Assembly (NCBI GenBank): GCA_965153455.1
Contig: OZ234504.1
Location: 9,238,001 to 9,302,000 of the forward strand
Length of the DNA stretch: 64,000 bases
Direction of reading: 5' to 3'
Origin: Sphagnum compactum
Taxonomy: Eukaryota; Bryophyta; Sphagnopsida; Sphagnales
Numbering within the stretch: position 1 is the first letter of the stretch; each line of letters opens with the position of its first letter. A program made the position numbers and the translations under genes. Below, in pieces: positions 48,791 through 60,318 of the stretch. Under the pieces are notes generated by a model. That model saw nothing but the letters and a program-made list of their open reading frames with translations, was not told the DNA's origin and did no database searches.

Positions 48791-49316
48791 TTAGGCTATT
48801 ATCTACACCACCCTCAAGAGGTTATTCCAAGGATTCAAACCCACAATCACAAGAAAGTAAGATGTCATATTATTACTTTATTAAACATTATAAATATCCC
48901 ATCCAATAGGCTAATTCAGGAGATCTCCAAGTCCAAAATTTTATCATTTCTTGAGTTAAATGCTATACTACATTTTTCAGGTTCAGTAATAGGTAGGTAA
49001 TATATATATATATATATTAATGCCAAACATTTCTAAAAATTACCTGCCCAAAAGGTCAAAAAAGTTAAGGAAATTATAGGTTTGTTGATGATTGGATTTT
49101 TGAAATTGGAGACAATTGTGTAAGTTATATTTAGAGTTTATCATTATTATTTTAGAAAAAAATAATTAATAGGGTAAAAATGATTTACCAAATCACTTGT
49201 TCATGGAGCTCTTCAACTACGGGTTGTCTCTTTGTCTTTTGACCACTATCATTGTGTACGAATCAACACCCCTGGCCTCTCCAAAAGTTCTTGCCTTTCC
49301 CTTGGTAACAATAAGT

Positions 49317-49830
49317 TCACATGATTAGAGCTCCATCATCCCCATTTTTTGTCAGCCTCAAACTTTTGCCTTTGCTCTTCCAAAAAGAGTTTACCTGAAA
49401 GCTCTTCAACTCATCTTGCCCCACACTTGCAAGTTGTGTCATGAGCTCCTTAACGCTTCTTATGAAATCTATTGCGTATGATGTCTCCTCCAACTTGAGG
49501 GAGTCTAGCTTGTACACAAGAAAATTTTTGGATAGTGCATTCAAAATGTTCCCGCAAGTCTTGAGATCTTCAGCATCTGCAATGAAGGGGATTATCTTGT
49601 CCTTTATTGCCATTATCATAATTGCAAAAGCTATGTATACTCTATCCTAGAGCGTTGTAGTTGTAATTTTTGCATTTGCATAATTAATGATCACTAGTGC
49701 TTCCCTGTTGGAGCACACTCCAAAGGGCATTGGACATACTAGCTCCCAGAGCTTCTCTCTCTCAAGTACAAACTTAATCATAACCTTCCAAACCCCATAA
49801 TTGGTGACTCCTTCAGATTATTACCCTCGC
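49317..49830 (-). pseudogene. Copia gag remnant (UBN2/DUF4219-like)
   Basis: On the minus strand the N-terminal gag pattern reads NYGVWKVMIKFVLEREKLWELV, then after about 35 codons and a stop, IKDKIIPFIADAEDLKTCGNIL, then LDSLKLEETSYAIDFIRSVKELMTQLASVG. This matches the gag of plant copia elements (WxxxMKxxL..LWE.V, then short-helix repeats ending LKDQLA.VG). It contains at least one in-frame stop and ends at 49317 with no pol downstream. Confidence 0.75.
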
Positions 49831-49980
49831 AAATTAAAACCTTGATGCAGTGTGGGCCATTCACACACATTCACTCAAACAGAGTGTGGATCACTGGATC
49901 ACACACACACTCACATACTCCTCCCCATAGACAACAGTATGGATCATTCAAACACTCATGCACTCCTCTCAAACCAATCA

Positions 49981-49991
49981 TTCTGATACCA
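49981..49991 (-). other. Copia primer-binding site (initiator-Met tRNA type)
   Basis: The minus strand reads TGGTATCAGAA directly after ACA, matching the first bases of the plant copia primer-binding site TGGTATCAGAGC. It lies about 150 bases upstream of the gag remnant, as expected. Confidence 0.75.
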
Positions 49992-50101
49992 TGTAGAAAA
50001 ATGTTTCTTTATAATCACAACTCAAGTACAATGAGAAGACATACAGAAACCATTTTTACAGCTCATAGTAATATATATACATTCTCTCTATCTGCCTAAC
50101 A
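49992..50101 (-). mobile_element. Candidate 110-bp LTR
   Basis: On the minus strand the segment starts TGTTAGGCAGATAG and ends TTTTTCTACA, giving TG...CA ends, and abuts the primer-binding site. It contains a TATA-like TATATATATTAC and a later TATAAAGAAAC. Plant copia LTRs of this size are unusually short. The 3' end is fixed by the primer-binding site; the 5' end is inferred from the TGTTAG start, which the LTR candidate at 32.6 kb shares. No partner LTR was seen. Confidence 0.5.
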
Positions 50102-50893
50102 TTAATTACATACAAACATAAGATTGTATGCACTCCAGTTGACACCATGATTTTCTACTCCAGATCTGAGATTTTAAACTTATGAGTATTAAACTATTGA
50201 CCTTCTAGATACTTGATAGCCATCTTCGAAGCTACTGGTGTCTTTCTAAAACACAGGTAGCCACTCGAAGACTATTGGTTACCAAAAGATCAGACAACTG
50301 ACAGGTCAGATGCATCTTCCTACGTAGTGAACCTCTCCATCTCCTAGATTGGTACCTAGCAAAATATCTAGCTTGTAATGAATGGAACTCACAAACACCT
50401 GCACACACTCCTTAGACAATCAAAAGTCATAGGCATTGATGGAAACTTTGAACTTATATGGATCTATTCCTATCATAGTGTCATGTTGGAGTTTCTCTCC
50501 AACCAAGCTGTACCTAGAGTTTGCACAGGATGGCTTCATAGTTGAGCAGCATCCTTGCCACTTTCAGCTATCTAAAAAAATTGAAAGTTGTAGGCAAGAG
50601 TATATACAAGCTACTTGCCAAATGAGAAAAAACATTGGAAGACAATCCTCACATTTACACAAATATTTTTATTGTTGTAAGGAATTAAATACAAGGTTTA
50701 GTGCCACACCAACAGGAGAAGGAAGATGAATTCTGGATGTTGTAATCACTCACCAGCACCATATGATATTGTTAAGTCAGGGAGGACCCCCATATATTAC
50801 TGCCAAATGCCTGCAGTGCCTGGATTATTTGAGGCCAGTAGTGCAGAGTAAATTAGTCCAGAGGGAGTTGAGAATGCCTTAAGGAAATGTATT
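50102..50893. other. 3' flank of the large minus-strand gene
   Basis: It probably includes the 3' UTR just below 50894. A plus-strand 97-codon ORF at 50436-50729 has no recognisable motif and no support as a gene. I could not place a poly(A) signal with confidence. Confidence 0.4.
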
Positions 50894-53649
50894 TTAATGG
50901 TGGAGCCATTTGTGCTTCTTCTTCTTTTGCTCATCAACAGCCTGCAAGCACCGAAATCAGAACCCGACATGCACTATCAGACTTGTAACAATTAGAAAAT
51001 GCTTAGCATGGAAATCAATAGAATTAGTTGCATTTTTTAGAACCATGAAAAGGGTTCACACCTTTTGATGGTCCAAACCCTTCAAGAGTTTACAGTCTCT
51101 CTACTGTGAGAGTCCCAATGTGTGATGAAAGAAATAGAAATTTCCCAGGTCAGTGATATACCGTCTTCAAGAAAGCTCGGAATGTTAACACTGCAGCATC
51201 ACGCCTTCTGCATCTCAGGAACATCATGTCACTTAGTCCATACATTACAATATTTATTCATCCCTGGGCTGCCGTGATTGATGAAAATACAGATGAATCA
51301 TGCCTCTAAGTTCAAGTCCAAAAGGCAATATGTTCAGACTGAATCAATCTCAGACATTTGTGTCTGCTTCTGGAGAACAGTTATCACCAGGTGAAAGAAG
51401 CAAAAGCAACAAAACCTTCACACTTCATATTATGATGAGGTAAAGAAGTTACCGAGCATCCCACAATGCAAAACTGCTTCTTCTGCCATCATGGCTTTTG
51501 ATTACACACTGTATTAGAGGGCCCACTGGTATTTCAATCTGCCACAAACAATCTACTGTCATTCCAGTAGTTGGGAAAAGTGACAGCACATGTTTACATA
51601 CCCACCATTATGCTCATCAATTGGACATGTCAGACTCTTTGCAGTGGTAAAATACATTCCACACTCCCCTCCTTTCTGAAACTGCTCAACTAACTTGACC
51701 AGAGTATTTCTTAACAAAGAGCTCTTTTGGCAAATGACATTGTAGAACAAGCCCCCAATGATTTACTCACAAAATCAGATATGCAGAATAGTAATGACCA
51801 GGAAAAAGACAAGTATGGGTTATGGGAAAGAGTCATGCAACATACAGAAACATCAGCTGCATACTTTTCACTGATAACTTTACGAGAATCATTGCGGCGC
51901 AACTCATATGTAGAGCGGCGCAGTATTAGTACAGCAGGCTCCAGTGGTTCCTCCGATGGTCCTTCCTGAAGATGTACTAGGTCATGTTAAGATCTGAAAT
52001 GCCAGTGGCCTACTCATCAACCAAGACCACCTTCCCCTAATGACAGTGACCTTACATGGATTTGCCAATGTCTAAGTTCCTAATTTTGTTGTGTTGTCAA
52101 TGATCCATCAAGAAGAGAATAGGTTAGACATCACACATCACTGTCCATTACACTAAACTCTAGACCTAAAGTTACAATAAGAAGCAGATTTTTTGGCAGT
52201 TCAATTTCATATACAACCCGGCCATTGCAAGCCTCTTTAACATATAGAAGTCAGAGCAGAAGAAGGGTGTGGTGCACTATGGACCAGGAACTGCCCGTCG
52301 AATGATGCATAACCATTTGCAATATAGCTGACAATTTGATCTTTCATCATTGGATCTGCAAACACAACCACAAGTAACATGAAGCTATTGAGCCTATTCT
52401 ATTCTACCGGGGGAACATGTGGTCTTACCTGTGAAAAGTTGCTATAAAGACTATATCATAGATACTCCTTCTGGTTTGCAGAACATCTGCTAAGCATGCT
52501 GCAGAAAGGTGTCGTCTTAAAAGTTTCAGTTGTTCAAGGGTACCTTACCTGCTCAATTTAGGGTTTGACTTTGAATCTTGAACAAATCGTAATTGAAGGA
52601 TCACTGTCCTCATTCTAACAAGCAATCTAATATTTGCACCAATAGGTCTGTGCATACACAACACTGACCTTGAGTGATCGATCTGCCATGATTAGCCATG
52701 ACCATCACTAGCTCACCCTGCACACCAGACACAAATTATTAACATCTAGTATTATAAAATAGAACTTAGACCCTGCAAAAATTCTTGAAATGAATTGACT
52801 AAACTGGCAGTTTTTAGTTGTTAGAATGAGGTGTATATCTGACAGCCACGTTACAATAAATCTGCACAGTTTTGCTCTCCTCTCATAATGGTAAACATTA
52901 TAAAAGCACATTTACCCATAACAACCTCGAAAGATTAAAAGACTTACTCTGCGACCCTTCTCATCCATGGGCACACAGTCAATGGCCAGCTTGCTGTCAC
53001 AGTCATCTGCAGTTATCATATACTCTGGCTGTCCTGCCCCTGTCACTCCCATCATTAATTAGAGTCTCCATGAATAGATAACTCATATTGCTAAGTGATG
53101 ATTTGCAGAAACCAGACTGATTTCCTGCATCCCAATAAACAATAGATTTTGAACATAAAAGCAGACTTAATTTTTTGGAGTGTACCAAGGGGTCTTTTCT
53201 GTATCACTCCAAGGTACCAACCATTTTAGTCATTCTAGAAAGGAAATATGCAAAAGACTGACCAGAAAAAAATCCAGTAACAGCCAGAAATCTGTCAGCA
53301 GGCAAACACCAGGGAATCTGCAGGAGGTAAGAGGAGATTGAAGGGTACCCTCAATGTCAGTTCTACTGCCGTCTGGAATGTGCCGAACCCACTGCAGTAC
53401 AGGAATAAATAGTCAACCACCCAGGTCAGACATATATTAAATTCCATATGAAGCACACAAAGTTGTATGCACTATTAAGTCTCAAAACTACATTCTTTTG
53501 TTTTAAAACAAGCAGGGTGGTCTGCAATAAGACCTGGAAGATGCAAAGAGTTGTTCCATTAATGGGGTAGCCACATGCCGTTAACCGGCCACCCAAAACA
53601 GCATCACCCACTATTATAAGGCCCTCTATTCCTGGTAAAGAGTCATCTT
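50894..53649 (-). other. C-terminal beta-rich exon block of the large gene (exons 13-21)
   Basis: Nine exons encode the conserved C-terminal module. The first starts EDDSLPGIEGLIIVGDAVLG and ends GYPINGTTLCIFQ; the next gives WVRHIPDGSRTDIEG. Cys, Gly and Trp spacing (ACGYxINGTTxCxFxWVRH..DGS) suggests an immunoglobulin-type sandwich like that described for the plant actin-binding SCAB proteins, but that is a fold guess. The following exons (VISEKYAADVS, IEIPVGPLIQCVIKSHDG, RRDAAVLTFRAFLKT) complete a second beta-rich part before the basic tail. No frameshift or stop was needed. Confidence 0.8.
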
Positions 53650-56600
53650 CTGCAAAACCCAAATCTCTTTGTCTCATAGGTTAACACCAAAGTATTTCAC
53701 ACAGAAATATCTCAAGATGGTCATATGTAAAATATCTTATCATGCTGTCAATTACAACAAAAATCAGTAACACATCTATCATGTCTAACACAGGTACAGT
53801 CCTTTTAATCAATAGCCAGGGATGCCCTTTAAGCTGCATAATCAAAACCAACATATTGTTACCCAGTGCATGTCCACGCACTCTCCACAACTAAGTTATC
53901 TGTCATCTAAAGTGTTTCCACTAAATAGTCATTGTCACCAGTAATAGGATTAGAGTAATGTGGCTCACCTGCAGTGCTTGAAAAGTTGGGCCTCTCAGTC
54001 AGATTGGGCAGATGAGGACCAGCATAAAATATGTCAAGATGTGAGTCTTGCTCATGGCCTCTGGGGAATGGCACATAACCCTCTGGATTACTGAAACGCT
54101 CTGCTGCCTGACCACCCGTGGACTCATGCCACACAGGGGCTTGAGAGTTGGGGTGTTGCCTGTTGGTCACACAGATCCACAGAATGGTCATATTTCCAGT
54201 TCAGATGCTATATCCAAAGAATGGATCAGTGAGGTCATGTACCTGATGTTGAGTTCATTCAAAGAATCTCTCTGAAGAGGAAAGTGAACTGTTTCCAGTA
54301 AATCTTCACAGGAGTGCCCTTCTACCACAAAAAGCTTAACAGACCCTTTCAGACTGTTTCATGAAGCTACTTTCCTCCTACAGGTTCAGAAGAAATGCAG
54401 CAAATTGCAATGTCAATGGGCTGGTGATGCCTGGAAGATTTTTTGGCTGGGAAAAAGTACAACTACCCCAGTGGGCACACAGGACGAATTAGACTACGGG
54501 CTGCTCTATCATGATGCTAACCCTTCCTGTAGCACTAAGGGCATAACTCATAGGACTCCATAGGAACCTCGTATTTTCTGTGCTACACCCTATGATAATG
54601 TCTTAGGCAATAGTCATACCAACATCAGGAACATTAATCAATTTCATTTCAAACAAGGTGCATAAAAAAGTGAACTGTGAATGGTTGATTTTGTTGCCTT
54701 TAAGCAACATCATCATCACCTTACCCTAATATATTCTCTAAGTCAGAGATTGATGTGATGATTAGTGGACACGATCAATGGACAAGGCATTGCAAATGGC
54801 TGTAGTCAAATACAGCCTGTCCTGGGATTTAGAACTTGCTATAAATCTTGTCATCTGAATTATTCTTCTTGCATTTAACTGCTTCAAAGATCCCGTAACA
54901 TTATCCCTCAGTCTTCATTGGAGGCAAATGCACAAGGGTTGACAAGCACTGAGGCTAAGCAAATATGTTGAGGAGACAGGTTTTGCAGAGCTCACTGATG
55001 GTCACTGAGAAGTCTTTGTTGTTGATCGTTCCCACTTGGCTTATCATTCTGACTCTGTGGAGGTAAGGCACCCGGCTCTAATGGAGGTCCTGCCTGTGGT
55101 GTCTGAATTGGCAATGTTGGCTGTAGTGAAAATGAGGGCACTATCTCAAACCCATTCTCCTGTTCAGAAATATCCCAAAGTTGAATTGAGCATCGCTGAT
55201 TTACAAATCACTGGCCTTACAAACAACATGGATACTCTTTCCTATACTGAAACAAAAGTGGCCGAGACTGCAATCCACTGTTGTCTTTTCTGTTTGATAG
55301 GCATAACTCAAACTTTCAAGACTATTCTCACCACGTCGCCTCTGAGACTGCCAATCAGCTGTTGCAGTTTGCAGATCACATATGTCAAAGAAGACTTAGG
55401 AACATTGCTATGCTTTGTCACCCCCCAAATATGGTCCTAATATGGTCCTTAGATCTTACATCTTCCTTACCCCTAGTCCTCCTGCTATTATCTCTTCAGA
55501 TGTCACCTAAGTTGAATGGAAAAGGATGGTCAAAGATTCAGGTGTTCACTTTTAGGATTTCAAGTTTATAGGTTAGAGGTCCCTGGCATTGGCAGCGGGA
55601 GCCATGTCATAAGGCACAGCAAATCTGTTGCACAGTAGTGAAACCTTTCCAGAGACTTGTATGTTGACTGGTACTCAGGCAGGACATGCTAGACATGGGC
55701 TCTAGCCTCATTGAAAAACATCCCAATCCTTGTGGAATTCCATTAAACACATCACACCCGGCTATTCTTCAGTAACAAAGTAAAACCAAAATATGTCTTG
55801 GATTCCTCATTTGCTGCATAAGCCATCTGCAAGTGCCAGGATGATTACAGGTTGTTTTACAACTTTGATCTGCATAATTTGCAAGATGCAATTAGTGTCC
55901 ATTTTCACTCATCAAGCAGAACACTGCTGTTAAGCTTCAGTGGGCCAAATGTAATAGTTACTTGAAATGGAGGCGGAGGAGTGGAGGGTCTGGAAGGCCG
56001 AAAGGAGGGCAGATATGGTGTGTAGTACTGAGAGTCTTTCACCTTAGCCTGCATGAAACCAGGAAAAAACTGTAAGTTTTTGAAGAGAGTGGACAGTTCA
56101 CTATGTAGATGAATAGACAAAGTCACTGAGGGACTAGCATTGTCATGTCTTTGTCCACACATCATTTGTCCATCATCTGACCATTGTTGTGACATCTGCT
56201 TCCTGTGATTTGGAACTGGTGCTAAATAGACAAGGTGGTGAAGAAAGTTGTTACTCAAAATAGAAGGGGTATGAATAAGTCCTAGACCTTGTACAGGTCC
56301 AACTCTGACCGCAGTCTTTGCACCAGTATCTGCAGACTCCATTTGCACAACTATCAGACTGCTTTCTATGATATGGTTAAAGGAATGAGAGAGCATCAAA
56401 CAGTGTTGTCCACCATACTCTGATCCAACAAATGCATGCAGTACAGAGCTGCAATTGCGCCCATGACAAACAGCACAACTGTGTCAAAAACTGAAGAATT
56501 CAACAGCACAGCCAATGATTGCAGAAGTGCCTGGTCAGATATCTTTGACTCTGATAAACAAGGACCAATCCTATGAAACCAATCCTATTGACCCATGATG

Positions 56601-59600
56601 GGACTACTGCAGCTACAAATTTGATCTCTGACCAATTTCTTCAGGGCTCATGATTAGCTTGTGTTACCAGTTCCTACCTCAAGTAACTGTAATCTTTTTG
56701 TAGAGTACCCAAACAAATTCACCAGAAACAGGAAATCAGGTGAACAAGGAGTATGACTCTCCCACAAGGAGCAAGGAGTAACCTGATTACAGGCTCTCAA
56801 TCACTGTCCCATCTAAATGATAAATTAAAAGAAGATGAAGAAATAAATGACAACGAACCTTGACATGGCTAACCATGGAGTGAGCATCTGAGACCAGTGG
56901 TTGCAGGTCAAACTCAGACAACAGTGGCATCAGTGACTGAACATATGTCTTCTTCTCCTGCTCTGCCAACTGCCATACTCAGCTGGACCATTCTTCAGTA
57001 TAATTCTTGCACAACTCAAGGTTAAAAAGTACAAAAGGGCCAGAAATTGAAGGCAGAAGGTCTTGCTGATACAGAGATGATGATAACATCAGCCCAAGAT
57101 GAGTAAGGATTTTTCAGTGAGAAACCTGAACAGCATATGTCAGGCGGATGTTCTCTTCAAGGATATCTTGGCGATATGACAATGCCTTAGAAGCTGCATC
57201 TACAAGCCCTTGTTGCATCTGGTCATGGGTCTGTGATAAGTCAGAACGGCACAGAGTTAATCTCATAACAAGAAGTTGGCTACACAATCATCTGAACAAG
57301 ACGACAGTGATATATAGAGAAGGTAAAACCATACCATTCGCAGCTCCGCAACCCGTTGCTCTAGTATTCTTTTCTCACTAATTAGTTGAGCCTCCTGCCA
57401 TTTCATAGGGCAAGGACAAATGAAAGTAAGTGCTAATGGTCCTATTATCCAATCAACAAATTAGAAAAGTACGGCATATTTATAGTTAATCAACTGACAC
57501 TCGAGAAATCCACTTTTTGAATCAAAACCTCAGTCCTAGAGTCACTAGTACACTCATTTTGAAGATCCTGGATGTTGAATGTGCAGTCACCCCACAAATA
57601 GTTCACAAGTTGTCTCACAGGAGCTGATAGAATTTCTGACACTAAGACATACAATAGCTAAGTTTCACAGGATGGGGTGTATGCCTGAGTGTTTATCATA
57701 CGCTGTGAAGAGCATTATTGTGCCTCTGATAGATCAGGTAACAATGCCATCCAATGGTCCATATCCAAGTGTGCTCTTAACCCATTTCTCCTCAAACACC
57801 ACTTAAGAAGCATAAATGACCATGCACATTATGGAAATAATACACCGGGACAGCACATCATGCATTCCTTAGATCATTGCCAATAAGTAATGCTGGTGCA
57901 GGTTACACAGAAAGACAAAGCCCACATAGGGAGGAATGGACAGAGGGCCAAAAAAACTTGCCTTCATTGAAGCTTCTGCTAGTTGTTTCCGCAACTGACT
58001 GTCAAAATCCTCTGAATTTCTTGAATTCATTACTGGCATCTCCTGGGTCATCCAGAGCAATTTCAGGTGTGATGTTCAGAGTACAGACCAGATATAACTG
58101 GGTGACAAGCCTCCTCCTAGAAAAGGATGGTGAAGTTGAAATTTGGTGTAAACTCCAAGACCAGTTCACCATGAGGCACAGAACCTCCTATGAATCAACA
58201 CCATTTCTAGGGGGGGATGATGAATCTGCATTAACCATTATCTGCAAGTGGAAGAGTGACACATGTGCTACCTCAAAGTCTTTGTGAAAGGCACCACCTG
58301 TTGATGATTGGTGACATGATTGTTTGTTGTCTCGGCCATGTCTGAGGAAGAGCCCTGCCCTTCACTTGATGGTCTCCAGAAGTCTGTTTCATGGTATCGT
58401 CGACCCCTGGTGCATCACTAACATCCTCTGAATGACTAACAACCCCATCTGACCTCAAACACAATTCTGCAGGAGATTCCAGATGGACAATGTTAAGGAA
58501 AACGAGAGAAGACCTACATGCGAGGAGAGACTGAGCCAGTTTGTGTATTTAAGTGATTATTGCCATTTTCCATAACTTGTGTCCCATGTGCACGTCCATT
58601 GTAGCCTCCATTCGTAGACACCACTCCATTCCTGGCACCATTGCTTGGCATGTGGAGCTGAGCTGATGAGGATGTTTCACCTGGTGAAGAGACTGCACCA
58701 TTTTGATACTCAGAGAGAGAGGGTATTCCCAGATTGCGCCCCTGACCCCCTGCTGCTTGTGGAACTCTTGCACTAAGAACTTGTGAAGGTGGAGGAGAAA
58801 TTGTATAGAGATTGCTGGCATCTTGCTTTCCAAGTTTCTTCAAAATAATAACAGCAAAACCATCAGTAAACCCACAAGAGCAATGATCATAAGGCCTAAT
58901 CCGGTTCCCTACATTTGACTGTTCTTCCTGCATGTGATTCTTTCTGACATAGTGAAGAGAAACTTGCAGAGAATACACACATTTCGACTAAAGTAGGGGA
59001 CTCAAGAGACATTATGATTCACACTCCCAGAGCCTCTGCTGGAAATAATGCATATGACTGTATTACATTCACACTAACACTAACATATCTATGAAATGGC
59101 AGAGAAATCTCAACAGAGAAAATCTCAAAAACTACAATTGGAAGGTAACATGACAATGAGTGCAGTCTATGATAACAACCTTACAAGCATCTTGCTCACA
59201 AAAGCATCAGACCATCACCTTCATCACTCATACTAACCTACAAGAAATGAGCATTCCTTCTTTGCAGAGAAATTTACAGCTCTCCATCAATTCAACCTTT
59301 GATTCTACTCAAAACGCTAGTTGTGCTGATCATTGCGACAGACAGGAAGACAGTCAGTCACATGTTGTTGTCTGCTTCATTGAAACACTTACATTGTACT
59401 GCAGCTCCCATTCTGCTTTTTGAAGGCTGGATCTTAACTGTGCTATTTCCTCCACCTGTAAACACCATAGCACAGAAATTGAGACCGTTTCTTCTTCTTC
59501 CATTTGCCCAACTTGGCAAATACCAGAGTAGGTGCAGCAGCAATGCACAACTGAATGACATTGGTGCCAGGAAAACAGGGTTTCAGGACTCAGGAGACTC

Positions 59601-60020
59601 TTCTAACCTGGGCTCGAATTGTTGAATCCGCAATGTTTATTGTGTCCACGAGTTCCTTCATGCGAACAGTTTGCAGCAATTCAGCCCCTCCTCTCGCTTG
59701 TACCACACTCAAAGAGAATTCAGAGAGAGGAAGAGAACCACTCGCAGAACTCTCCTTCCGCATTGGGAAACTCCAAAGAACTTCAAATGAATCTAGATAC
59801 ACATGGAGACACCAAAAAGATCGCAGTGAATACTGACCTGCTCGGAGCTTCTTGGTCTAGGCGCTAGCTCCACAGAGCGTAGCCTGTTTTGAAGCTCCGT
59901 CACAACTGCTCCTGAACCGGACCTAGCATCTGCCTGTTCTGGGATATCTCCTCCTCCTCCTCCTCCTCCTCTTCTGTAGTCCCCTCTTCTCGCCGCTTCT
60001 GCACTCCCTCGATACGCCAT
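50894..60020 (-). CDS. Conserved land-plant coiled-coil protein with C-terminal beta-rich (Ig-like) region, about 21 coding exons
   Basis: I rebuilt this gene from splice sites and phase. Coding exons are 59838-60020, 59608-~59710, 59393-59455, 58518-58837, 58272-58406, 57962-58019, 57335-57394, 57126-57230, 56859-56969, 55962-56048, 54996-55195, 53969-54159, 53534-53649, 53349-53391, 52948-53039, 52669-52717, 52285-52355, 51846-51965, 51453-51538, 51162-51207 (or 51213) and 50894-50941 (TAA). Phases agree at every junction except the start of exon 2, which is uncertain. The product is about 760 residues. The order is a Gly-rich N-terminus, a Ser/Asn/Gly-rich linker, a coiled coil (SQLRKQLAEASMK, AASKALSYRQDILEENIRL), a Pro-rich linker, then a beta-rich region (LTACGYPINGTT, WVRHIPDGS, YMITADDCDSKLAID, EPAVLILRRSTYELRR). 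A basic KKKKHKWLHH tail ends it. I recall this family from many land plants as uncharacterised, and can assign no function. The ATG has a good GAAATGGCG context. Confidence 0.85.
56859..58019 (-). other. Coiled-coil exon block of the large gene (exons 6-9)
   Basis: Four short exons of 58, 60, 105 and 111 bases encode a continuous heptad-like helix with almost no Pro or Gly: FDSQLRKQLAEASMK, EAQLISEKRILEQRVAELRM, GLVDAASKALSYRQDILEEN, then LAEQEKKTYVQSLMPLLSEF. This is the best-conserved part of the family as I recall it. Relatives continue with about 12-15 more helical residues before a KLKESQ-type motif, seen here as AKVKDSQYY in the next exon (55962-56048). The bridging exon was not found. 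Confidence 0.85.
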
Positions 60021-60137
60021 TTCTCTCCCTCTCCGCTGCTTTTTCTACCACATCTTGTTCCGAACTACAAGAAGCTCCAGCCCTTGAATCTCCTACCCCT
60101 ACGAGAGTTGCATCTTCCGCAGCTTCACACTTGGGAT

Positions 60138-60143
60138 TCACAT
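60138..60143 (-). promoter_or_regulatory. Bare start-stop element AUG-UGA in the leader of the large gene
   Basis: The minus strand reads GGTGATGTGAATC, an ATG followed at once by TGA, 118 bases before the main start. Minimal start-stop ORFs can stall ribosomes and reduce translation in plants; the boron-responsive AUGUAA element is the known case. Two further tiny ORFs follow: ATG CAA CTC TCG TAG (60113-60099) and ATG TGG TAG (60053-60045). Confidence 0.4.
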
Positions 60144-60240
60144 CACCGAGTTTCTCTCGCGGCCTAGTATTGTTACCCCCCGGGGGCCGCGACGCCAATT
60201 TTTCTCCCCTCCTACAACGCCTTCTTTCTAGAAACACTCT

Positions 60241-60318
60241 TCAAAACACACAGACCCTCGAACATTTTCTCCCACCTTCTTTCGTCTCTTCCTCCGCCTC
60301 TCCTTCCCGGGACGCCAT
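60241..60318 (-). other. Upstream ORF, 25 codons, in the leader of the large gene
   Basis: ATG at 60318 in a GGATGGCGT context opens a frame starting MASREGEAEEETK that stops at TGA (60243-60241), 220 bases before the main ATG. Its context is close to optimal, so it would be expected to capture ribosomes if present in the mRNA. The transcription start is unknown. Confidence 0.4.

Noticed and set aside
48820-48860. A tRNA gene, because of a GGATTCAAACCCAC T-arm-like sequence
   Set aside because: No acceptor stem, D-arm or anticodon arm pairs around it.
52130-52240. A frameshift in the large gene, because an open VYEIELPKNLLLIV frame follows a stop at 52237
   Set aside because: A GT donor at 52284 joins in phase 0 to the exon at 51965, which continues the family alignment. 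The 52.1-52.2 kb text is intron and the resemblance is chance.
59923-60237. A 104-codon minus-strand ORF overlapping the start of the large gene
   Set aside because: It begins with GTG and is a low-complexity Arg/Gly frame in the leader; the ATG at 60020 gives the family-like protein.
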